Source of the DNA: Sulfuricurvum sp.
GTDB lineage: Bacteria > Campylobacterota > Campylobacteria > Campylobacterales > Sulfurimonadaceae
DNA length: 5,174 bases
Direction: 5' to 3'
Assembly: GCA_014764075.1 (NCBI GenBank)
Contig: JACXUE010000093.1
Span: forward strand, 1-5,174
Below are positions 1 to 4,910 of the stretch, piece after piece (position 1 is the stretch's first letter; each line of letters starts with the position of its first letter). The position numbers and the translations under genes were made by a program. Under the pieces are notes generated by a model. It ran no database searches. It saw only the letters and a program-made list of their open reading frames with translations, and had not been told where the DNA came from.

Positions 1-80
1 TTGTAATCGTTGGCAGTTTCGGTCTCAATATGCTTACATGCCACAATCTTGTTATTCAAAATGTCCTTAAATACGAGTGC
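1..80 (-). other. Open frame fragment, possibly phage terminase large subunit N-terminus (very tentative)
   Basis: A minus-strand frame is open from an in-frame TGA (81-83) to the left edge, about 26 codons. It includes the residues DILNNKIVACKHIETETANDY split across positions 65 to 3. The string KIVACK followed by a hydrophobic/charged helix resembles the start of many phage large terminase subunits (typically GKIVACKWVKLACQRH-like), but that is recall from the family, and the second half does not match well. A TTG at 57-59 has AAGGA at 64-68 four bases upstream, so a start there is possible; a GTG at 42-44 is an alternative. It may equally be a chance open frame. Its continuation lies outside the window. 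Confidence 0.22.
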
Positions 81-95
81 TCAATTATTATTACA

Positions 96-148
96 GTTAT
101 AACTTTCCTAAAGCAGGACGCAGTGTATTTGGTAATATTCGTTACAAA
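96..148. promoter_or_regulatory. Imperfect palindromes, candidate operator region
   Basis: Two small symmetric elements lie in the AT-rich leader. GTTATAAC at 96-103 is an exact 8-bp palindrome. TTTGgTAA at 128-135 faces TTACAAA at 142-148, seven paired bases with one bulged G. Either could be a binding site for a dimeric regulator of the downstream methyltransferase-modD operon. ModE or a Crp/FNR-type protein would be natural guesses, but neither element clearly matches the ModE or FNR consensus that I know. In AT-rich DNA such short symmetries also arise by chance. Confidence 0.2.
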
Positions 149-162
149 TTTTAATCAACCAT

Positions 163-179
163 GGGGAGTTTCTCTCCCC
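163..179. promoter_or_regulatory. GC-rich hairpin/inverted repeat abutting the operon promoter
   Basis: GGGGAG (163-168) and CTCCCC (174-179) form a perfect 6-bp stem with a 5-nt loop (TTTCT). No T-run follows on either strand, so it is a poor intrinsic terminator. It sits where the -35 element of the downstream promoter would be, with its right arm ending 10 bp before the TATAAT box. A regulator bound here could compete with RNA polymerase. The position is seen; the operator role is inference. Confidence 0.35.
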
Positions 180-189
180 GATATTTCAG

Positions 190-195
190 TATAAT
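190..195 (+). promoter_or_regulatory. Promoter -10 box of the methyltransferase-modD operon
   Basis: TATAAT at 190-195 is a perfect sigma-70 -10 hexamer. It would place the transcription start near 201-203, just before the ribosome binding site, giving a leader of about 15 nt. No good -35 element is present at the usual spacing: the bases at 167-172 read AGTTTC and fall inside the hairpin. Weak -35 elements are usual in Campylobacterota, so the promoter remains plausible. Confidence 0.55.
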
Positions 196-206
196 AATGA
201 CTATTC

Positions 207-211
207 AGGAG
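207..211 (+). promoter_or_regulatory. Ribosome binding site of the methyltransferase
   Basis: AGGAG at 207-211 lies 5 nt before the ATG at 217. This is a strong Shine-Dalgarno match at good spacing and fixes that ATG as the start. Confidence 0.75.
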
Positions 212-216
212 AAACC

Positions 217-1011
217 ATGTTTTTAGAGCCCATCAACTTTCCCGCCATGTACCGTGAGCACAAAGCCACCACCGATTTCAAAGGAAAAACCAGTGCCGAT
301 TGGGATGAAAAGTCCGCCGATATGGCGGCATCCGTCATCAACAGCCCCTATGTGGACGACTTTATCTCCCGTATGAATATCACGGGGGATGAGGTTGTTC
401 TCGACATCGGATGCGGACCAGGAACCCTCGCGATCCCTTTGGCAAAACGGGTCAAAGAGGTGATTGCCATCGACTTCTCTGAGCAAATGCTTAAAGAGCT
501 GAAAGCCTACGCCGCGCGCGAAGGGGTTACTAATATTAAAACATATCATACTGGGTGGGAGGATGATTGGAGCATTCTTCCGCAAGCCGACATCGTCGTA
601 GCCTCCCGCTCGATGGAAGTTCCCGATGTTGAAGCAGCTTTGGCTAAAATGTCGGCTCATGCGTCAAGGGCATGCTACCTCACCTACAAAGTGGGAGGAA
701 GTTTCGTCGATATGAATATCCTCGATTACATCGGTAAAAAGGTCAAAACCAAACCCGATTACTGGTACATCCCGATCATCCTGTACTCGCAAGGATTTCT
801 CCCTCGAATCGACTACATCGAGACGGGACGTGGAAGTGTCCGCAGCGGGAGTGAAGAGGAGTTTGTCGAATCACTCCTTTGGAGTCTCCATGAGTTAGAC
901 GAAGAGCAAAAAAACAAAGCCTGCCAATACTACCGTGAGGTGATCGTAGGGCAAAACCGCCCTCCCCGCGCCGTCAACTGGGCATTTATCGGATGGGAAA
1001 CATCACTATGA
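217..1011 (+). CDS. Class I SAM-dependent methyltransferase of the modD operon
   Basis: A 264-residue soluble protein with a Rossmann-type methyltransferase core. Motif I is LDIGCGPGT at residues 62-70, the acidic end of strand 2 that would hold the SAM ribose is D86 (VIAIDFSEQML, about 82-92), and a motif IV-like strand ADIVVASRS follows at 124-132. No signal peptide or membrane segment is seen, so it should act in the cytoplasm. The N-terminal 55 residues precede the core and include a W29-D30 segment of the kind that often caps the active site. The start is set by a strong Shine-Dalgarno sequence, and the stop TGA overlaps the next start as ATGA, so it is co-translated with modD. Methyltransferases of this general kind occur beside modD and molybdate transport genes. 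The substrate is unknown; a small molecule shared with ModD is inference. The fold call is firm, the role is not. Confidence 0.85.
   Translation: MFLEPINFPAMYREHKATTDFKGKTSADWDEKSADMAASVINSPYVDDFISRMNITGDEVVLDIGCGPGTLAIPLAKRVKEVIAIDFSEQMLKELKAYAAREGVTNIKTYHTGWEDDWSILPQADIVVASRSMEVPDVEAALAKMSAHASRACYLTYKVGGSFVDMNILDYIGKKVKTKPDYWYIPIILYSQGFLPRIDYIETGRGSVRSGSEEEFVESLLWSLHELDEEQKNKACQYYREVIVGQNRPPRAVNWAFIGWETSL
995..1000 (+). promoter_or_regulatory. Ribosome binding site inside the methyltransferase gene, sets the modD start
   Basis: GGGAAA at 995-1000, within the richer run GGATGGGA, sits 7 nt before the ATG at 1008. The alternative in-frame ATG at 993 has no purine-rich sequence at suitable distance (it is preceded by ATTTATCGG) and would lengthen the overlap, so 1008 is preferred. 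Confidence 0.5.
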
Positions 1012-1856
1012 TCATATTAAACGACTTTGAACTCGAAAATTTACTTGCCGAAGATGTCCCCTACGGCGATCTCACCAGCGAATCGCTAGGGATCAGTGAG
1101 CAACGCGCACGTATCACTTTTTCTACCCGCGAACGCCCCCTCGTCATCTCGTGCACTGAAGAAGCGGTGCGTTTGTGCGGACTCTATGGTTTGGAGATCG
1201 ACAGTTTTGTAAAATCGGGAACTTTGGTTCCGCCGAAAAGTGTTTTTCTCGAAGCCCACGGTGAAGCAGGCAATATTCACCGCATCTGGAAAAGCGTCCA
1301 AAACCTCCTCGACTACGCGAGCGGTATCTCTACCTACACCCGTGAAGCGGTACTCTTAGCTTGTAGTATTAATCCCGATATCGTCGTCGCTACCACCCGC
1401 AAAACCACCCCTTTTACGAAAAAAATTTCTATCAAAGCGGTCGAATCAGGCGGCGGTGTAGCGCACCGCTTGGGACTCTCCGAAAGCATCCTTATCTTCG
1501 ATTATCACCGTGTTTTCTTTCCTACCGACGAGGCATTTGCGGAAGCACTCAATCGTACCAAAAAAGCGAACCCTGAGAAAAAGATCGTCATTGAAGCGGA
1601 CGACATAGCTGAAGCACTGAAATTTGCCTCTATGGGAGCCGACATCCTCCAGCTGGAGAAATTTCCACTCACCAAACTCTCCGATGCCGTTTTGATACTC
1701 CGTGCCGATTATCCCCATATCACGTTGATTGCCACAGGGGGAATCAGTACCAAAAACATCGCTGAATACGCGAGTACAGGTGTCGATATGATCGTCACAT
1801 CCTCACCCTACAGTGCACAACCAGCCGATATCAAAGTGAGAATAGAACCGTTCTGA
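1008..1856 (+). CDS. modD: ModD, quinolinate phosphoribosyltransferase-like protein of molybdenum loci
   Basis: A 282-residue homologue of nicotinate-nucleotide pyrophosphorylase (NadC), best matching the ModD branch. Landmarks counted from the ATG at 1008: EDVPYGDLT at 15-23, SGIST at about 105-109, TRKT at 130-133, KAVESGGG at 143-150, HRLGL at 153-157, E196 in EADD, ATGGI at 242-246, and a C-terminus reading PADIKVRIEPF, which is typical of ModD. The length is normal for the family. Compared with NadC, the usual LIKDNH lysine is F164 (LIFDYH), the arginine before SGIAT is Y103, and the acidic residue of the late MLDN motif is E217 within QLEK. The phosphoribosyl-binding frame is therefore kept, while quinolinate contacts seem changed. 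ModD proteins are encoded with molybdate transporters, but their reaction is not established as far as I know. It is translationally coupled to the upstream methyltransferase and followed by a possible TOBE/Mop remnant. Confidence 0.88.
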   Translation: MIILNDFELENLLAEDVPYGDLTSESLGISEQRARITFSTRERPLVISCTEEAVRLCGLYGLEIDSFVKSGTLVPPKSVFLEAHGEAGNIHRIWKSVQNLLDYASGISTYTREAVLLACSINPDIVVATTRKTTPFTKKISIKAVESGGGVAHRLGLSESILIFDYHRVFFPTDEAFAEALNRTKKANPEKKIVIEADDIAEALKFASMGADILQLEKFPLTKLSDAVLILRADYPHITLIATGGISTKNIAEYASTGVDMIVTSSPYSAQPADIKVRIEPF

Positions 1857-1943
1857 ACACCCTAAGCGCCACCATCACCGCAGTACAGAATTCACAATGG
1901 CGCACTCAAACTCACACTCGTTGAAATTGAAAAGCCACCCTGA
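1853..1943 (+). pseudogene. Decayed N-terminal fragment of a TOBE/Mop molybdate-binding domain
   Basis: Directly at the modD stop, frame from 1853 reads (L)NTLSATITAVQNS up to 1894, the typical opening of a small TOBE (Mop/ModE-type) domain, where NxLxGxVxxI is the rule. A second piece, GALKLTLVEIEKPP, is read in the +1 frame from 1899 to 1940 and ends at TGA 1941-1943. Removing one base near 1895 joins them as ITAVQNSNGALKLTLVEIE, which looks like the first two strands of the domain. The second half of the domain is missing, since the end of rhlE begins 18 bp later. No ATG is present; the first codon would be CTG overlapping the modD stop. TOBE/Mop proteins bind molybdate or tungstate, which fits the modD context. 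The match is from recall, and the fragment is short. Confidence 0.45.
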
Positions 1944-2002
1944 TTTATTTGGATAAAGAAATTATCTCCCCCGTCCACCCGATTTTTTCGGGGCTGGCTT
2001 TT
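1930..2002. terminator. Possible weak bidirectional terminator structure between modD and rhlE
   Basis: AAAAGCCACCC (1930-1940) can pair with GGGcTGGCTTTT (1991-2002), 11 bp with one bulge and a loop of about 50 nt. Nested at its right side is a short hairpin, CCCGA (1978-1982) with TCGGG (1988-1992). Each arm ends in T's on one strand, so either direction could in principle end here. The long loop, and the overlap with the last codons of rhlE, make this weak. No better terminator is visible for the convergent genes. Confidence 0.22.
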
Positions 2003-3332
2003 TATTTCCAAAGGCAGACCCTTTGCCCAAACTCGTCCCTTTAGGTTCTGTCTCTTCTCGCATCACACGGGATCCTCGTTTACCCACAAATTTTGGCTGT
2101 ACAGGCTCCTTTTTACGTTTATTCCCAAATGCCCCCGTCGTTTTGCTTTTTTTCTCACCCTCTTTGGAGAGACTCTTTCCGTAGAGTTTTTTGGGATTGA
2201 GCACTTCTGGGGGTTCAAACCCTTCTACTACAATACACTCCGGTTGTTTACCTAACATAACTTCGATTTTTTTCCATGAGATCTGCTCTTGCGTTGATAG
2301 AAGCGTAATGGCAACACCATTCTTACCCGCACGTCCCGTTCGACCAATACGATGAAGATAGTCGGTGCTCACGTGTGGAATATCGTAGTTGATGACTACT
2401 CCCAAATCCTCAATATCAAGACCACGAGCAGCAATATCGGTTGCCACCAAAATTTTTACTTTTCCCTTACGAAAATCACTCAAGGCTCGATCACGTGCGC
2501 CGTGTTTTTTGTCGCCGTGGATGACGACGTTTTTGAGTCCGCTCTCGCTCAAATCAGCACTCACGTCATCAGCTTCGGCTTTGGTGCGGGTGAAAACAAG
2601 AACTTGTGGGTAATTGTTGAAGCCGATCAGGTACGACAGTAACTCTTTTTTGCGCTCTTTTTCGACCGGATGGACGACTTGGCGTAACGTCATATCGGCG
2701 GCTTTTAGGTTGTCAATCTCCACCAAAAGCGGTTTTTTGAGAATCTTTTTGCTGAGCTGCTTAACTGCGCCCGTCATCGTTGCCGAAAAGAGCATGTTTT
2801 GCCGTTTGATCGGCAACAGACTGATGATCTGTTCCACCTCACGGATGAATCCCATGTCAAAAATCGTATCGGCTTCGTCAAACACCAAAAATTCGATACG
2901 AGAGAGGGGAATATGCCCCTGTTTGTTTAGTTCGATCAATCGGCCTGGAGTTGCGACGATGATATCAACCCCCTCACCCAACTCTTTGGCTTGACGCGCC
3001 ATACTGACTCCGCCAAACAAAGCGATGATATTGAGACCCAAATCCTGCGCATAGGTTTTGATCGCTCCAGCCACCTGTGCCGCCAATTCGCGGGTCGGAA
3101 CGATCACCAACGCTCTAGCACTCGGTTGTCTCCCTCCGCTCATAAGTTTATGAAGGATCGGCAACGCAAACGCGGCGGTTTTTCCGGTACCCGTTTGAGC
3201 CGCACAGAGAATATCGCGCCCTCGTAAAACGGGAGGAATCGCCTCTTTTTGGATCGGTGTCGGTTCAGTGTAACCGATTTCACTGAGGGTATCAAGGAGG
3301 CTCAAATTGAGCCCTAAAGTCGTAAATGACAT
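1962..3332 (-). CDS. rhlE: DEAD-box ATP-dependent RNA helicase, RhlE-like
   Basis: A 456-residue RNA helicase with every core motif intact: F3 and PTPIQ (24-28) of the Q motif, AQTGTGKT (45-52, Walker A), PTRELA (79-84), GG (107-108), TPGR (128-131), DEAD (152-155, Walker B), SAT (183-185), VLVFTRT (244-250), ATDIAARGLDI (297-307) and HRIGRTGRAG (327-336). It should unwind short RNA duplexes using ATP, typically in ribosome assembly, RNA decay or cold adaptation. From about residue 371 comes a low-complexity, lysine- and arginine-rich tail with two related pieces, GAFGNKRKK (400-408) and SAFGNKKPAPKK (439-450), ending GGRGR; such tails give unspecific RNA binding in this family. The start ATG (3330-3332) has AAGG 10 nt upstream. 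It is transcribed alone, divergent from the DUF4015 gene. RhlE is the closest family by motif wording; SrmB/DeaD-type assignment is less likely because there is no RNA-binding C-terminal fold. Confidence 0.93.
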   Translation of the reverse strand: MSFTTLGLNLSLLDTLSEIGYTEPTPIQKEAIPPVLRGRDILCAAQTGTGKTAAFALPILHKLMSGGRQPSARALVIVPTRELAAQVAGAIKTYAQDLGLNIIALFGGVSMARQAKELGEGVDIIVATPGRLIELNKQGHIPLSRIEFLVFDEADTIFDMGFIREVEQIISLLPIKRQNMLFSATMTGAVKQLSKKILKKPLLVEIDNLKAADMTLRQVVHPVEKERKKELLSYLIGFNNYPQVLVFTRTKAEADDVSADLSESGLKNVVIHGDKKHGARDRALSDFRKGKVKILVATDIAARGLDIEDLGVVINYDIPHVSTDYLHRIGRTGRAGKNGVAITLLSTQEQISWKKIEVMLGKQPECIVVEGFEPPEVLNPKKLYGKSLSKEGEKKSKTTGAFGNKRKKEPVQPKFVGKRGSRVMREETEPKGTSLGKGSAFGNKKPAPKKSGGRGR

Positions 3333-3374
3333 AAAATATCTACCTTTTTTGGTATTTTGTTGTTGAATGTTACC

Positions 3375-3380
3375 ATTTTA
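3375..3380 (-). promoter_or_regulatory. Candidate -10 box of rhlE
   Basis: On the minus strand this reads TAAAAT, 42 bp before the rhlE start, which would give a leader of about 35 nt. There is no matching -35 element. The stretch between box and start has TACC-TTTTTT-GGTA (3341-3354) as a small inverted repeat. The call is weak. Confidence 0.25.
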
Positions 3381-3413
3381 ACGCTTCAAACCACATCGCT
3401 TTGGCATTTTTTT

Positions 3414-3422
3414 TGCTACGAT
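3414..3422 (+). promoter_or_regulatory. Extended -10 promoter of the DUF4015 gene
   Basis: TGCTACGAT fits the extended -10 pattern TGnTAnnAT, directly behind a T-tract (3407-3414). T-rich upstream DNA with a poor -35 is the usual Campylobacterota housekeeping promoter. The transcript would start near 3429, about 20 nt ahead of the start codon. Confidence 0.4.
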
Positions 3423-3439
3423 TGCACAACTAAAACTTT

Positions 3440-3443
3440 GGAG
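3440..3443 (+). promoter_or_regulatory. Ribosome binding site that sets a GTG start
   Basis: GGAG at 3440-3443 is 6 nt before the GTG at 3450. No in-frame ATG lies at the front of this frame ahead of the signal peptide, so the GTG is the credible start. Confidence 0.6.
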
Positions 3444-3449
3444 TCGTGA

Positions 3450-4724
3450 GTGAAGGCTATCGCCCTTTTAATCACTTGTGTCACATTTGGATGGAGCGCC
3501 GTTACAGCCGGTACTGTGCTCGACAAACAAACATCCAAACCGATCGTTTCAGCTATCGTCGTTGCGGGAGCCAAAGAGTACCGAACCGACGAAAACGGAA
3601 CGTTTCATATCCCCCAAACCTCTATGGTGGGCGTTCGAGCCGTCGGATATGAACGTAAATTTTACAAAAGCAACGGAAAGATGTACCTCGATCGGATTAT
3701 CCCCAAAGCTCTTTACCTCTCGAGCTTCGGAGCCACCAGCTCCAAACTGATGGGAAACGCCAAACACCTCATCAAAACGACCGAAATCAATGCACTCGTT
3801 ATCGATATCAAAATGGATCGAGGACAAATCGCGTTTAAAACAGCCCATCCGATCGCCAATAAAATCGGAGCGCAAGAGGTAATTTTATTCAAAGACCTCC
3901 CGAAATTCGTCGCCGATTTGAAAAAAGAGGGGATCTATACCATCGCCCGTATCGTATCGTTTAAAGATACCCCTTACATCACCGCCTATCCTCAATATGG
4001 CGTGAAAAAGACGGATGGAACACTGTTTAAAGACAAAGAGGGGCTTTACTGGATCGATGCATCGCACAAAGAGCCGTGGAATTACATCATAGACATCGCC
4101 GAAGAGTCTGCCAAAGCGGGGTTTGATGAGATCCAATTTGATTATGTCCGTTTCCCCGACCGTAAAGAGATCAAATTTGCCGTCGAAAACAATCAAGCCA
4201 ACCGTGTCCAAGCAATCAGCGGATTTTTGGAAACCGCTCGCAAGCGTCTTATCCCCTACAATGTTTTCGTTTCTGCCGATATTTTCGGCTATGTGAGCTG
4301 GCATGATGCCGATATTGAAATCGGTCAACGGGTAGACGCTATTGCTCCGTATGTCGATTATCTCTCTCCGATGCTCTATCCAAGCGGATTCAATGCTGGA
4401 ATCCCAGGATACTCCAATCCGGTAGTGGCAAACTATGAAATCGTCAAACACTCTCTCGATAAAGCGCTTGAAAAATCGGGAGGTTCACCTCTATCCTATC
4501 GCCCATGGCTTCAAGCGTTTCGCGACTATGCGTTTGATCACCGCATCTATGGAGAAAAAGAGATTCGAGATCAGATCCGAGCCAGTGAAGATTTCGGTAG
4601 CTGCGGATGGATTTTGTGGAATCCGCGCAACGTGTACACCGCTGCAGGGTTGATTCGCCCTAACCAAAACGTCACCGAAAATGATACACACGATCCGCAA
4701 AAGCCTCTCAAACCCGCTTCGTGA
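3450..4724 (+). CDS. Secreted putative glycoside hydrolase, DUF4015 family
   Basis: A 424-residue exported protein. Residues 1-20 form a signal peptide (K2, hydrophobic IALLITCVTF, likely cut after AVTA at 20). Residues 21-90 resemble a carboxypeptidase regulatory-like beta-sandwich: GTVLDKQTSKPI, then TDENGTFHI at 47-54. From about 95 to 405 lies a TIM-barrel of the DUF4015 putative glycosyl hydrolase family, with the hallmark GFDEIQFDYVRFP at 224-236, VSADIFGY at 274-281, DYLSPMLYPSGF at 303-314 and GWILWNPRNVY at 386-396. The acidic residues D226, E227 and D231 in the hallmark strand are candidates for catalysis, by analogy with other barrels. The tail 406-424 is polar and unstructured. 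The likely place of action is the periplasm, on an unknown polysaccharide or cell-wall sugar. The start is GTG with a good Shine-Dalgarno sequence. Family call strong, activity unproven. The last codons share an exact 16-bp repeat with the hrpB remnant behind it. Confidence 0.85.
   Translation: MKAIALLITCVTFGWSAVTAGTVLDKQTSKPIVSAIVVAGAKEYRTDENGTFHIPQTSMVGVRAVGYERKFYKSNGKMYLDRIIPKALYLSSFGATSSKLMGNAKHLIKTTEINALVIDIKMDRGQIAFKTAHPIANKIGAQEVILFKDLPKFVADLKKEGIYTIARIVSFKDTPYITAYPQYGVKKTDGTLFKDKEGLYWIDASHKEPWNYIIDIAEESAKAGFDEIQFDYVRFPDRKEIKFAVENNQANRVQAISGFLETARKRLIPYNVFVSADIFGYVSWHDADIEIGQRVDAIAPYVDYLSPMLYPSGFNAGIPGYSNPVVANYEIVKHSLDKALEKSGGSPLSYRPWLQAFRDYAFDHRIYGEKEIRDQIRASEDFGSCGWILWNPRNVYTAAGLIRPNQNVTENDTHDPQKPLKPAS
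4699..4714 (+). repeat. 16-bp direct repeat, copy 1
   Basis: AAAAGCCTCTCAAACC in the last codons of the DUF4015 gene, encoding its KPLKP. The identical sequence recurs at 4783-4798, 84 bp on, inside the hrpB remnant. A perfect 16-mer this close is not expected by chance. Confidence 0.75.
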
Positions 4725-4747
4725 TTGATGCTTCAAACACTCCATAC

Positions 4748-4764
4748 GCTCCCCAACTGGGAGC
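4748..4764. other. Perfect 6-bp GC-rich hairpin behind the DUF4015 gene
   Basis: GCTCCC (4748-4753) and GGGAGC (4759-4764) flank the loop CAACT, starting 23 bp after the DUF4015 stop. No T-run follows on either strand, so it is not a standard intrinsic terminator. It falls within the LPNWEQ codons of the hrpB remnant. It could still stabilise the 3' end of the DUF4015 transcript; this is inference. Confidence 0.3.
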
Positions 4765-4782
4765 AGATCTCCTCGATTCAAA

Positions 4783-4798
4783 AAAAGCCTCTCAAACC
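4783..4798 (+). repeat. 16-bp direct repeat, copy 2
   Basis: Second exact copy of AAAAGCCTCTCAAACC, overlapping the A-run where the hrpB remnant loses frame. Upstream and downstream flanks differ from those of copy 1 beyond a base or two. Confidence 0.75.
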
Positions 4799-4910
4799 AT
4801 AACCGTCTCATCCTCCAAACCCTCTGGGTACCGGAAAAACCACAGCACTCCCTCTATCGCTTATTGATGAGCCGTGGCTTAAGATGTGATCAATCATTTA
4901 GGGAATAAAT

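Larger units (their letters stand above)
4728..4889 (+). pseudogene. hrpB: Truncated, frameshifted remnant of ATP-dependent helicase hrpB
   Basis: Starting from ATG 4728 the frame reads MLQTLHTLPNWEQISSIQ, like the N-terminus of HrpB (LPIxEqI...). The frame then breaks at a run of seven A's (4780-4786) and meets TAA at 4800-4802. One A fewer continues as KSLSNHNRLILQT. At CCAAACCCTC (about 4815-4824) one base appears lost, and the first frame resumes with LGTGKTTALPLSLIDEPWLKM to TGA 4887-4889. The joined pieces match the start of HrpB, including the Walker A region (APPGTGKTT) and the following PLaLLDEPWL, in the right order and spacing. The rest of this roughly 800-residue superfamily 2 helicase is absent; the Rrf2 gene's end follows within 25 bp. 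Both frame breaks are in homopolymer runs, so read errors could explain them, but not the missing body. Assignment is by motif recall. Confidence 0.7.

Noticed and set aside
223..660. 145-residue minus-strand open frame
   Set aside because: It lies wholly inside the methyltransferase gene, has no recognisable motif, and has no ribosome binding site; it is a shadow of the real frame.
993..1007. Upstream ATG for modD at 993
   Set aside because: It lacks a ribosome binding site, adds MGNIT not seen in the family, and the ATG at 1008 gives the classic ATGA overlap with a GGGAAA site in front.
1978..1992. CCCGA-TTTTT-TCGGG hairpin as a stand-alone terminator
   Set aside because: It is only 5 bp, lies inside the last codons of rhlE, and has no T-run directly behind it on either strand.
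2352..2994. Plus-strand open frames inside rhlE (96, 74 and 126 residues)
   Set aside because: They are antisense to conserved helicase motifs and have serine/arginine-rich, non-protein-like composition.
3446..3652. GTG-started 68-residue frame just ahead of the DUF4015 start
   Set aside because: It shares the same ribosome binding site but gives an Arg/Tyr/Ser-rich product; the frame from 3450 has a signal peptide and family domains.
3885..4451. 188-residue minus-strand open frame
   Set aside because: It is antisense to the DUF4015 barrel, whose plus-strand protein has clear family motifs across the same bases; the antisense product looks like no known fold.
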